From Papilionanthe hookeriana x Papilionanthe teres (lineage: Eukaryota; Streptophyta; Magnoliopsida; Asparagales; Orchidaceae): a stretch of DNA of 64,000 nt. The notes under the pieces were generated by a model. The model worked only from the letters and a program-made list of their open reading frames with translations, was not told the origin of the DNA and did not search any database. Of this stretch, positions 34,801 through 46,900 are shown one piece after another; position 1 is the stretch's first letter, and every line of letters begins with the position of its first letter. Both the position numbers and the translations under genes were made by a program. The DNA lies in assembly GCA_022702705.1 (NCBI GenBank), contig CM040429.1, positions 6,068,073-6,132,072 on the forward strand, written 5' to 3'.

Positions 34801-36450
34801 ATTAAGCATATCATAATTCTTTTAACGTGACTTCAATTATTTGAATGCATAAGATATAACATTTCCATACTATATCAATTCATAACTTGAACCCATTAGT
34901 AAAACTTTATTAAATATCTTGAAACTCTTAATGACATAGGACATGTTTACAATTGATGTTATTGATAACTCAATTTTTAGAAAATATCCCCATAATATAT
35001 AGTCAGCATAAAATATTAAGACTTTGTGTTAAATGACTAAATGAATAATGAAACTATTATCACAAAACCTAAAAAATTCTACATGGACTTGAGATGGTTT
35101 TGTTGATTTCATTTTTAATAAGGTTGACACATCAGATTCTTATCTTTCACATAATATAGAGTCTCCATTTAGAAGTTCTCTAATCGGGCATTTCGAGGAT
35201 TTTCATATTGCGCAGGTGGACACTAAGCTCAGTATTAAATCCAAAGTCAATACCAAACATTCTCCCTTGATTTTTGATGAACATAAGATCGTCGAATGAC
35301 TTACTCATATTGAGATCAAGCCAATCATAATTAGGTCATCAAGAATCATAGAGTGAGGCAAACCAATCCTTAATGACCTTGTGAGAATCACTGAAGCAAA
35401 TTGAACAAACTTAATTAAATTAGATGTCCTAAAAAGCTTGGCCTAACTATTGAACAAAGTCATGTCAAACAAACTCAAATTGAACCAATTGGTGCAATTA
35501 ACTCGAATAAGACTCATTGAGGGATGTTGGATCGCACTCAAATCAAAACCAAATCAAATGAAACTCAAACATGAACTATACTCCATTCAACCAATTGAAA
35601 CATAAAGTAAAATATTAAGCCTAAAAATTGCTTGTGGACCTACTTGATGTTAATAGGCAAAATTGAACTAAAGCATCTCAAATCAAAATTAAGTGAAGCA
35701 AAATTAAACTAAATGATATCTTAACGTAAACTAAGCATGATTAAATTAGATTTTGAAACCTTGGGCCTAAATTAGGCTAGTGTGTCTATTTAGCGCATAT
35801 GACTTTTTCATATCAAATTGACTAAAATTTGAAGTGAATGAAACCAAATTTAATCCAATTAATTTCTAAATCAATATTAATATTATTAAATATAAAATTG
35901 AAGGAAATCAACTTAAAATTAGTGAAGTCATCTACTTGACCCATTTAACTTATTTGAATCATGATGAACCGAACTGAAATATAGCCCAAACTGAACCAAA
36001 TTAATCAAGCTTGAAAATTTTAAATCTTAATATAAAACTAGAGCCTGATTGGTCACTTGACCCAAGTTGCTCTAATTCGGTCCCATTGGGCTAATTCCAA
36101 ATTAAATCAGAATTAATCAAAACGAACCATTCTAAAACTTAAAATCACTTATTAAAATAAAAATTAAGTCCAATTGAAGTCCAAGTTGGCCAAATTTGTC
36201 CTAAAAAAACCATATTAGAGAAAATCAAATAAAACAAAATTGAATGTTCCAAAATGTATAAAAACTCTAATTGAAATTATTTGAATTAAATTAGGCATGA
36301 TTAAAGTCCAATTTACCAAATTAGACCATTTGACCCAAATGAACTATATTGAGCTAAAATTAAAATCAAATTAATTAATCATTCTTAAAGTTATAAATTT
36401 ATTAATTAAGCATAACCCAACCATCATTGAGGGCTGATTTGGCCAATTAG
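31891..36450. other. Gene-free AT-rich DNA
   Basis: No coding similarity was found. There is a poly-T run at 33679-33703. From about 35400 to 36450 the sequence is built of loosely repeating AAATTGAACCAAATTAA-like words. This looks like an old, decayed repeat, but I could not assign a family. Confidence 0.45.
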
Positions 36451-36589
36451 CCCACTTAGGCCCTGTACGATGCAGCTTATCTGGCGTAGTGCGTTCTGAA
36501 AATACAGACTAAATTATTTGGAAATAGAGACACGTTTTCTCGTGTTCCTTATTACATTAATAACCACTCTCGCCACAGCGGTCTCTGAT

Positions 36590-38340
36590 CTATAAAAAAA
36601 TACATATTTCTTTATGTCTTAATTCTTAATAATTTCTAAGGATATTATGCTTTAATGAAAGGTATTTTTTGTGTTTTTGGATGTAGGTAATATAAAAAGA
36701 TCTAAAAAGGAAAAAAGGAGCAAAAAGGAGAAAAAATGGAGCAAAATACAAAAAATATCAAAAAATATGGCCTGGCGCTTAGGCCCCAGAAGTTGGCGCC
36801 TAAGCGCCAGACTCAATACAGAAACTGTCAAGTTTTTGACAACGTTTGATTGATTTTTTTGATGGAGTGAGCGGTTATTGGACATTCTAGAAGACTGACA
36901 GTTGTTCATTGATAATAGAACATGTGATACATTGCATTTGGACGCTCCAAAATGGTTTTAATCGCGAAGAGGTGCGAGCCAAAGTAAAGAAGTGCGAAGA
37001 ACTGGACGCGGTGTCCGGCGCCTGAGCGCCGGACGGACCTTCAGATGATTCATTGAATGTGGACATGTTTTGAAGAGGTGCCTCAAGGCAACCTTCAAGC
37101 CTATAAATAGGGGTCCATTTCTTCGGAAAACGTGCCCCTCCCATTGTAACCCTTTCTCTTATCCACTTTAGGATCTCTCATCCTTAGAGAGAGAATAGAG
37201 AGAGAAATTTAGGGCCACTTTTGTTTAGTTTAGTGAGTTTATTTTCAAGTTGTTGCATACTGGAGTTCATTACACTGTGGAGTCGATAGGAATCGGAAGA
37301 TCCGTAGAAGAAATATTTGAGATAAGTATTTTATATTTGATTCAAAGTTTATTTATTATGTTTCTATTGTTTATTTTCGATGTGTTACGAGTAGTTAGTT
37401 TACTTTCTTCCTTCAATTATGAAGAGATAGATAAGATAATATAAAGATTCGATGGAGAATTGAATTTCAAAATATTTTCAAAACATTGTGATGAAATTAA
37501 TACCTGATCTTACTTTACTTTTTAAATTGACCATTTAAATTATTAAAACCTGTTGAAGAGTTTTGAGACCTAGAAGGAGAAGAACTCTTAACTTGTAAAT
37601 GTTACATGAATCCTTGGGTAGTCGAAGGCCATGTGTGGGCTATTCAAGATGAAGTGCAAATAAATAGGAAGATAAGATTTAAAGGTCGTAGAATTGATAA
37701 GTTTTTAGAATGACAGACTAAATTCTTATAATTTGATTTATAGATTAGGAAGGGTCACTAGTAGGGCCGACCATAGCCACCCTTGGACATTTAGAAGTGT
37801 GAGTCTAGATTAACTCATTCTACTCACAATACATCCGGACCTGATCTGTAAATTAGTCAATGTTCTTTGCGCCTGGATCAAAGGGTAAAGAATATGAATG
37901 CTTCTATTTGGCACAATACCATAAATCAAATTCTCCAACGAATATTAAATTATCTTAAAAATCTTAGATTAATTGAAGGGAAGAAAGTTGTTTATTTTAT
38001 AGTTTTCATAAATCATTTTCTTATTACTCTTTTCTTTATTTGCATATAGTAAATTAATAGAATTTATAGTTAAATTAAATGATAAAAAGATATTTTTTTA
38101 TAATATTTAGAAAATTTATCACTATAATTCTTCCCTGTGGGATCGATACTGGTGTCTTTGTTTCAAAGCCCTATATTACTTGAAACGATACGTATACTTG
38201 CGTAGTACCCCTATTGTGTAAAAATATTTTCTAAATTTACAACATTGTGATTTTATACACTAGCCGCATTTATAAATTGAGTCAATTTTTTTTCCATCTT
38301 TAGGAAGCGAATATTACTGCATTATTGCGGGTCGAGTCAA
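36590..38340 (+). mobile_element. Athila-like Ty3/gypsy LTR
   Basis: The right end is fixed by TGGCGCCGTTGCCGGG at 38346-38361, the primer-binding-site block typical of Athila elements. Upstream is CCCTGTGGGATCGATACT (38134-38151), also typical of these LTRs. The left part has the hairpin GTCCGGCGC-CTGA-GCGCCGGAC near 37014-37035 and a second GGCGCCTAAGCGCCAG hairpin near 36793-36808, plus TATAAATAG near 37101. The left end was not fixed. Length of about 1.7 kb is in the usual Athila range. Confidence 0.7.
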
Positions 38341-38464
38341 GTTTTTGGCGCCGTTGCCGGGATCAAAGAAATATAATAGTATAAATTTTTTTATAAAAAT
38401 AAAAATAAAAATAAAAATATATATATTATTATATAAAAAAAGACATATTTATTTTATTCCTTGT

Positions 38465-38605
38465 TTTATGCGAAGATTTGGTTCTGAAGGATTAATACCT
38501 TTAGATTCTGAATTAGAAAGAATAATTAGAAAAATTAAAAAGGGAAAACAAATTCAAAATTTTCAAGAAATGGCTACTTTACAAAATCCAATTGGACTTC
38601 ATGGC
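38465..38605 (+). pseudogene. Start of an Athila-type gag, truncated
   Basis: After the primer-binding site an open frame reads MRRFGSEGLIPLDSELERII, then IRKIKKGKQIQ and MATLQNP, resembling the N-terminal part of Athila gag. The match stops at about 38600, where Harbinger transposase sequence begins. The rest of gag-pol is absent. Confidence 0.55.
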
Positions 38606-39600
38606 TCACCCATAACGACCTCATGAAAGATGTCGAAATGATTTGCAAATACTTCTCAGTAGGGTTGAATGTACTTGTTAATTTTTCTTCACAAGTCATA
38701 AAACCAACGGTTCGAACGGACTCCCACAGAGATTTTGCATGATGTGCGATATATATCAAACTTTAAGGTAATTTCTCCTATTTATTACATTAAATTTTCA
38801 TTAAAATATTGTAATTATGTAACCCTTCATTATCTTTGTAAAATTTTGTTGGAGCAATCGATGAAACACTGTTGATGCACGTGTTCTAAATAATGAGAAT
38901 ATCGCGTCGACCATTGTGAGTCCCCGATGCAGAATGTCATGACAATATGCGACTTCAACATGTTCTCCACTTTTGTCATGGCTGATTGAGAAGGCAATGC
39001 ACATGACATTCGAATAATAAAAAAAACTTTCCACACAAACCCACAAGTTATCTTGAGACTAAGTAACTCTTTTAATTTTTTTTTCCTTCAACACTATTCA
39101 TTCAATTCACACCAGGTAAATATTATTGTTCGATGTTGGGTATTTGTTGCGGCAATGACATTTCAAACCTTAACCTGATACGAGATGCCACATACTTGAT
39201 TTTGAGCGAGCTAGCAATGTCGTGCCAGGCAGGAAAAAAATGTTTAACAAAAGACATTTCTCCTTATGTAGTGTCATTGAGAGAACTTTAGGTGTTTGAA
39301 AGAAGAAATGGGTTGTACTTCACGATATATCATCTTACGTGTTTCCCAAACAGATGTAGATTGTGACACTCTGCAATTCTATTCAGTGACATTCTTCCCG
39401 CAATGACGTCTACTTTCGTAGGGAGAATGAAGATCATGAACATGTCTCTGCTCAGGCATATGAGTATCGTCTTAGATAATTTTTATCACAGGTTGAAAAT
39501 GATGTACATGAGCATGCACTAAAGACAGGAAAGGTGTAAGCGAGATGGCAGAGTTGAGGGAATGAATTACATATGCGATAGTTGGAGAGTGATTAGAGGA
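38606..39600 (+). pseudogene. PIF/Harbinger transposase pseudogene
   Basis: The plus strand read across frames gives the order expected for a plant PIF/Harbinger (HARBI1-like) DDE transposase: LNVLVNFSSQVIKP (about 38670), GAID-like (about 38860), QNVMTICDFNMFSTFVMAD (about 38930, where intact proteins have QNVLAVCDFDM..FTFV.AGW), a HDIR block, PGKYYCSMLG (about 39115), and MFNKRHFSLCSVIERTLGV (about 39240, compare ELFNLRHSSLRNVIERTFGV). Many stops and frameshifts make it non-functional. Terminal inverted repeats were not located. Confidence 0.8.
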
Positions 39601-40548
39601 AATGTTTGTTTTTATCATATTATTAAATATAATGGTTGTTAAAGTCATTCGTTTTTTATTGTATAAGTATTTTATACAGTTTCTGTTTATTTTTGTTCCT
39701 TATACATTTAATATTTACTGTTTTGATTTTTTATGTGATTTGTATGTATTTTTTTTTTCCTTTTGCATTTTTTTGTGGGGTTTAAAGCTCTATGATGAGA
39801 CATTTGACCTTATCAGTTATTCTAGATGGACTTTATGTTGCTATTGATTGGTGTTACACATGAAATCATAATGAAGGCAACCAAATTCCTCTTTTTTTTC
39901 AGTGTTACGATTTTTGGGGTTCTTTTGGATGTTTGTTTTTAGTATTATACATATGTGTCACACACGAGCTTAGTGTTATGTGAGTTAAAGACAATCAAGA
40001 ACCATATTTTTATAAGGTTTGTTATCTTCTTGTAGTAACAGATTCTTGGTGTATATAATGAGTTCTCTAAGACCTTACATCTGCATAAAAATAATATTAT
40101 TATATTATTAATTATTGTTTTAATAGCCTTTTTCTTAATTTTAGTAGTCACACTATGCTCCTGTTAATTGAGGTGTCAATCTTTATTTTGTAATGTTCTG
40201 TATTGGATATTTGCTTTTATAGTATAAAATGTATTGGTATGAATAATTCTTATTATATAGGGGCTGAATTGGCATTTGTCCAGAAATAGTTGTAACAGAA
40301 CTATTTTCAAACTGCAAAAAACAAACAGACAGTCAGCTTATCAACAAGAGTTTCTGCATAATATTTTCTTGTGAGAGCTGCTGCGCAACAGCTTATTAAG
40401 GTATAGCTACCCCAAACTAACCCTCAGCTTATTCAACCCAAATTGACCCATACAAGTCACATTTAGTCAAACACAACCAAACTAAGTTCAAATGCAACCA
40501 AACTTGACCAAACTTATCAGGTCTCTATAGGTCCACCTAGGGGTGAGC
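39601..40548. other. Gene-free AT-rich DNA
   Basis: Nothing with coding similarity. It may include the 3' non-coding part of the Harbinger element. Around 40375-40510 there are CAACCAAACT-type words, but no clear structure. Confidence 0.4.
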
Positions 40549-40912
40549 ACTCAGTCAGTTCATATGGTTTGGTATTCAAATTGGGCAAACCAACTTCAAT
40601 CGAAATCCAAATTCAAAACTACCAAACCAAACAACATTATAATAAAACCGAACTAGCCAAACCAAAGTTTAATTCGGTGGTTTAGTTTTACATAAATCAA
40701 AGTATATTTTAAAGGTATAAGAGAAAATGAAAATTATTAAGCGGGGATTATGTAACGTTAATCACTATAAAGTTTATTTCGAAACATTTCAAGAAAGATT
40801 TACATAAAAAAATCGATCTTCTGTTCAGTCAGTTTAATAAGAAGTAAAATTGAACCGTAAATCGAAAATCAAACTTTAATATTTTTAAAATCATAACCTA
40901 TGTCTGCCCAAA
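40549..40912. mobile_element. hAT-type MITE (TAGGGGTGAGCA terminus)
   Basis: The left end, TAGGGGTGAGCACTCAGTCAG, and the interior rich in TTTGGT/ACCAAA and AACCGAA match a common plant hAT-MITE layout. The right end is eroded (TCTGCCCAAA...), and no 8-base duplication was confirmed. Confidence 0.5.
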
Positions 40913-41304
40913 TGAGCTTGAACCAAAGTAAACAGTATTTGAGACGTAACAAGTGACATTTCATGTCCAAATTTGTTATACTTATACCATGTTACATAGG
41001 AGAGTGAAATCCTAATCTTCCTTAATTTGATTAAATCTTGATGAACTACTGCGCTGATTATTTCAAAATTTCAATTTATTTTAAAAAAAGGATTCAAATT
41101 AATTATTGATCGTAGAGTTATTAAAGTTAATTTAGATTTCTTTATTAGTTATATTTATATTAATTATAATCATTAAATTTTCAAGTTAATAATTTTTATT
41201 TGGAACTTAACTAAATAATTGTCAATTATTATTTTATTCTTATACCATAAGTTAATATCTTAATTAATCTTTAGCAATATACTAAGTAATTAATCATATT
41301 TTTT

Positions 41305-42300
41305 GTTTAGGGTCTCTTTGAGTAGCTTACAGTTTATCCGAACTTGTCGATAAGCGAACTTATCCCGACAAGTCTGCGTATCTACAATCGATCCGGATAA
41401 GTTCGCTTCGATTGTTTGGTTTGTGAGTTTGAAAAACAGCTGATTTTGAATAAATGACAAATTTGCCCTTGTTTTGAATTTAATAGGACTTATTGACCAT
41501 CTAAATATAAATATTAAATAAAAAAATATATAAATGAATATCTTAAAGCCTTAAAATATATAAAAGGGAGGGCATTTACGCTAATATATAATTAGTTATA
41601 AAAAGAATAATTTTTTAAACTATTTACTCATTAATCAATAATTTAACATAAACTAATTATTAATTATATAAATTAAAAATTATTTAAAATTTTATAAAAT
41701 AATTTAAATTTAAAATATATTTTATTTGTTAATTAACTATTAGATAATTACAAATAAATTTAGGATTGTAAAAAAAACCAGGCCCATCAACTAGTCCCTT
41801 CCCAAATTTGCATTGCAAAAATCTCAAAAGTGCGCTTTCATCCTCCTGAGTTAATAAATTAATAAAGTACCACATTTGCCCAAAACCATCGCCTTTGTCT
41901 TCCCAACTGTGGTAATCTTATGCTGATATCGGCTTCGACAAGGGGATCTCGGCACAGCTGGAAAGACGACAAGGAGATCCCAGCACAGTTGAGAAGACGA
42001 CGAGGAGATCCCGACACAGAGACCACCGGAACTCTTTTTAAACTCTCTGCTCTGCTCCTACCAGGAACCCTAGAGGAAGGTAAGCTTGTTAGCGACATTC
42101 TCAGCTCCGCTCCTTCCGCTCTGCTCCTAGCACGAACCTGGGAAAAACGACGAGGGGATCACGGGTTACGGGGGTAATTAGAAGAGAAAACGCGGACGAC
42201 AAAGCCGACCACGGGGCTCCTTCCGTTCTGCGTTCAATACAAAATAAAAACAGAGTTTTTAAATAAGCTCCTAATAAGTGCTAACCAAACACTACAGTGG
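41305..42300. mobile_element. Possible Harbinger/hAT-like non-autonomous DNA element with GC-rich core
   Basis: The left side begins GGGTCTCTTTGAGTAGCTTA. The right side, read in reverse complement, begins GTGTTTGGTTAGCACTTA. They share TTTG..TAGC, a weak inverted-terminal match. The interior is AT-rich except 41870-42235, which is GC-rich with repeats and could be captured sequence. Boundaries are tentative. Confidence 0.35.
41935..42025 (+). repeat. Three ~33-bp tandem units
   Basis: Units begin CGACAAGGGGATCTCGGCAC, CGACAAGGAGATCCCAGCAC and CGACGAGGAGATCCCGACAC, about 33-34 bases apart. A related fragment, CGACGAGGGGATCACGGG, follows at about 42149. There is an open frame across them but no recognised protein. 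Confidence 0.75.
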
Positions 42301-42587
42301 CGTTTTCAAAAACGCTGCCTCAGTTTTAAACTGCCCCAAACTAATTTAATCAAACAAAATTAATGTTAATCCAATTAAGTCAACAATTTTAAAATTTTTA
42401 ACTTTAATCATTAAAATTGATAGACTTTTTATAAATTTTAATTTCACTAAGTAAATTATAATTCAAATAATACAACTTTTTATTTATTTATTTATTATAA
42501 AATTTTAAATCTAATGAAATATAAAATTTTTTTTTGCTCAAATTAGGCCTTAAATACTATATATTTTTTAATTAACTATACTTTTTA

Positions 42588-42806
42588 AGGAGCATTTACA
42601 GACATGCCACTCCTTCCTATGTATTTACAAATCCAATATCTAAACTTTTATTTTTACAATTATACCAACCAACTCTTTCATAACATATAAGAAACATAAC
42701 ATTTTATAATTATAAAAAGATGAAATACATATTCTCATGTATAAAAAAGAGGTTTAGGTATTAAATACATAGGAATTGAGTGGCATAAGTGTAAAATGTT
42801 CCTTTA
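42588..42806. mobile_element. MITE-1 copy
   Basis: Begins AGGAGCATTTACAGACATGCC and ends AATTGAGTGGCATAAGTGTA, with the usual MITE-1 interior (CATATAAGAAACATAACATTT). It is about 219 bases long, just left of foldback element B. Confidence 0.75.
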
Positions 42807-42822
42807 ATTAATTAGGCAAAAT

Positions 42823-43318
42823 ATTACATCCGAACTCCGCACACAGAGGAGCCCAATCCATGAGAGCCACGTGGAATCCCACAATAATGTGGAATAACAT
42901 ATGAATGACACGAAGCAATATTCCTCATGTTACTCCGCTTAAGATGTTTTGGGCGGAACAACGCGGGAAATATTCATCCGTGTTATCCGCATTATTCATG
43001 TGTTATTGTGATAGTATTATAATGTCGAGAATATTCTCATATGTTATTCTACGTTATTCAACTGTTATTATGGTAGTATTGACGTGTTATTGTGGTGATA
43101 TTATAATACCACCACAATAACACTTAAATAATACATAATAACACGGAGGAATATTCCTGTGTTATTCTGCATTATTCCCCATATTATTCTGCCTAAAAAA
43201 TACTAACCACAAAATAACACAAATAATATTCTTTCGTGTTATTTCTGTATTATTCTACGGAATTCTACTTGGCTACCATGGATTGCGAGTGACTCTATGT
43301 GCGCACTCAGGATGTAAT
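42823..43318. mobile_element. Foldback element B abutting the ERO1 5' region
   Basis: The left arm, ATTACATCCGAACTCCGCAC then CAATCCATG, matches the right arm read in reverse complement as ATTACATCCTGAGTGCGCAC then CAATCCATG; arms are about 45 bases. The interior is made of repeated GTGTTATT / AATAACAC words and GGAATATTCC palindromes on both strands, so nearly all 496 bases can pair. The same interior vocabulary occurs in foldback element C at 47221-47575. Confidence 0.75.
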
Positions 43319-43971
43319 TAATACCAACGGGCGTCTTCCCCTCCCTTCCGCTCTCTTTCTTCCTCTCTTCCGCTCCCTTTCTTTCTCTTCAGCTCCAATC
43401 CCTCGGCCAAACGCGGAGGTCGCGACGGGAGCTTTCTGAGAGCATAAACTGGATTGAGGCAGCGTGAAACCCTCGTCTTTTCCCCCTTAAGCTCCAACCC
43501 GAAAACGTAGAGGAAAACGAAGAGAGGAAGTCGGACGGGTATTTGCTGGCGAAGGTATTGAATGTATTCTCTTCCTCTTCCTTCTTCCTTTTCTATCCCC
43601 TAAATCCGTTAAATTCTTAGAACTCTCGGTTTCCTAAATCCAGGATTTAGTCGGAAGGAGATTTATTTAAATTTCTTGTGATTTAAAATGCTTATTTCGA
43701 CCGGTTGGTAGGATTTAGGCTAAATCCTGTGTAAATTATAGTTAAATTCCGTTATGCATCCGGGTGCATGTGTGAGCCCAGAAATCCCTTAAATCTTGAG
43801 TTGGAGGAAGAAACGGGTTTGAGCACAGCTTTATGATTTAATGACCTGTTAGGCAAGATTTAAACAAAATGTTAACTAAATCTTAGTTAAATTTTGCAAA
43901 CTCCCAATGAAAGGTTGGTACAGCGATTGGAGCTATTGAAGCGAACCAGGTGCTCGTCACTAATAGGCAAC
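43319..43971 (+). promoter_or_regulatory. ERO1 5' region: pyrimidine-rich leader and probable leader intron
   Basis: 43335-43400 is a strong CT-rich stretch, as found at plant transcription starts and 5' leaders, followed by GC-rich sequence to about 43555. A donor-like GAAG/GTATTG (GT at 43555) and the AT-rich 43560-43900 suggest a leader intron, with an acceptor shortly before the ATG (CAG ending 43950 or TAG ending 43966). The intron is full of AAATCC/GGATTT words. No clear TATA box was found. Foldback element B ends at 43318, just upstream. Confidence 0.4.
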
Positions 43972-46900
43972 ATGGATGCCGCTGCGAATGGAATTGCCAG
44001 TGATAGGTGCCGGCGATGGGGCTGGGTGGCGGCTGCTCTGTTTGCAGTCCTTCTGGCTACGACTGTGATTCCAAGGCGAACCTTCTTTAGAAATTCAAAG
44101 AAGGCCTGCGAGTTAGTGGTGCTTTTCTCGAGACTTTCTTGAATTAGTTCAGATTTACTTCATTTTATTATTGTAATCTTGATCGGGAAAATTGGTTTGC
44201 AGGACTCTAGAAAGTATAATGGCATCGTGGAAGACTGTGCTTGTGGTTATGAAACTGTGGATTCTCTCAACGAGAAGGTGTTGCATCCCATTCTGCAGGA
44301 GCTAGTAGCCACACCCTTCTTCCGGTATTTCAAGGTAATTCTTTTGACTCAAGTTTTTTTCCCTTTTTTTTTAATTTTTATTTTTTATATATATATCATA
44401 TTTTTATGTTGAGTTGTTGCTATTTTTTGAAGTTCTTTTTGATAAAAATACTTGTTTATGTTTATTTTGTAGTTTAGGGCTTAAAAATGTTGAATTGAGC
44501 TTCCACTTGTCGAGAGGTTTATTGGTGGATTTAATTTTAATCATCACAAATGTTTATCTGGGACATTTTAAATCCCGGATTTACTAAATCCGGATTTCAC
44601 TCATTTTCAATGTCAATCTTAGATTTAATAAATTCGACTGTAAATCAGATTTATTAGGATTTAGCAGAGAGAAGCAACAAAGGGGGAGACATGGGCATGA
44701 CTGCTTGCTTGCAAGCACCCATCGGGACTTCTAATCTTCCCTACAAATGCCAACACTACTGAGTTCTGTTTGAGTGCAGTATATAGCTACTGCTCTCGAA
44801 AGTTGGTGCGTGGAAGCCGATCGTCTGTTTCAGTGCAATATTCTTGAAAAATGACCATGCTGCCCCTATTTGATTAAACAATTTAGAACAGAACTCTAAC
44901 AACGACATATTTGATACTTCCGAAGCATAATTTCACTTCGAACAATTCAAAAATTCAGATGTCCAACTAACTTAACAATAAGTACCGAAAGTGATAAAGG
45001 AAAAGGAAAAAACCACAATTTATGAAAACCATAACCAAAATTTCGTAAATTATCTTTCCAAAAGATGTTTTCTGATTCATTACATCTTTTGTTCTTGCTA
45101 TTTCTTCTTCAACTCATGCCCTAATAACAGAAGTAAATCATACTTTATATGAACAACTCAAAATATGTGAGCACATTTTTTAAAAACAAGCATTAGTATA
45201 TTATATTTGAGAAGTTTCATTCATCATAGAAGGCAAAATATCATATATTCTCATTTGCAATACTAGTGTGAGGTCAATCTATGAACAGCGGGCTTGCTTG
45301 CCAGTTACTTTATGAGCTAAACATATAAAAACTAGACTTCTGCAATTTATAGCAAATCCCCAAAGCCATAAATTTAATATTTTTAAGGCTAAACTTCAAT
45401 TAAAACAACACAAAATTACAGATACATATTTCACGTCACAATAAAATTGAAGAGAGCAAAAAATAAGACTAAAACAATTATAATGATAACTAATAATATG
45501 ATTATATTATTTTTAACATTCAGACAGTATAGCTCTTGTGCTAGACTTTCCTTGAGTGATGTTCTCCATTCCCGATCATCGTCGTCAGGAGAATCCGCCG
45601 AACTGTCTGCCCAACGGAAGAAGTGACACTGTTCTGCGATGCTTCGTGGGAAGCTATAGAATTTTCTCATTAGCTATGTGGTCGACGTGACGTCAGCATG
45701 GAAGTTTGGAGGCCACAGTGGCAAAGCAGTCGTCGAGATGTCCCGAAAATCCTTGAGCTCATGTTTTCTTGATTGCAACAGAAGAGGAAATAACAACCAA
45801 ATATTGTTAGTATGAAAATGAGTAGTACAACAAATCATTTATGTCTCGCACAACAAATCATAACTAAAAACCCCACCTCTCTTGGTATGAAAAGGAATAG
45901 TATAGTGCCTTACATTTTGCATGCCAAAAGGAAACATAGGCATAGCTTTACCACCACAGGAAAGGCAACAATGGTCGCATGTAAAATACTCAACAATTCA
46001 TCCATGCATTGCAGTTTTATATCAATGAACTCGCTATGACCAGTCAATATAATCAAACTTCTGCTTTAACATTTTTTACCACCCACAAATTTCGTATCAC
46101 ATAAGAAATAAATACATTTACACTCAAAAAATGAAATGCATCTTTTAATGCATAGGTAGGATGGCATATATGTAAAAAAAATGAAATACAGAACTTGAAA
46201 CCTCAAAACAACAAACAAACAACAGAACACCTGTACATATAATGATTTATTATAACCACCACAATCAGCATCAAACGATAAAGAAGGAAAACAAGATTGC
46301 TATACTTCTCTGCAAGTTGTTCTGGAGTGTAAATTAGCAAAAAAATTAAAAGCCCTCAGACAATCTGTTGATAAGTTTATCATTAATAGTAGAAATTACA
46401 TGCAAAAAACCTGAATTGTGTTACTGAAATATCTCTGGATGTATAAATATAAAAGCAGCAAAAGATAATTTACAACTACCGGATAAGAATCAATAAGGGG
46501 CTGTTTGGTAACTTCTGAAATTTAACTCAGTAGAATCTAGTAAATCTTATAAATTCAGATTTAATAAATTCTGCAATGGTTAAATCTCAAAAATTGTTTG
46601 AGATTTATTAAATTTGGTTTAAATGTTGTTAAATTGTTTGATAGATTATTTCAAGATTTGAGATTGTTAATTTAGTTAGAAAGTAAATAATATTTGCCAA
46701 AAATGTTTGAAAAATATTAAGCAAACACAACAAAATTCTCATTTAGTAAATTCTATATTAATTGTAATTGCTATACCAAGTGTATCATTAACTAATACTT
46801 AATATTTATATTATTATTAATTAGTTATTTACTTAGTTAACTAATTATTAATTAGAATTCAACTAAAATGTTTAAATAATAATTAGCACTTTAATATATA

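Noticed and set aside
33000..35200. Possible antisense gag/pol remnant
   Set aside because: I tried translating the minus strand; a few plausible words appeared, but no ordered conserved blocks, so it was left as gene-free DNA.
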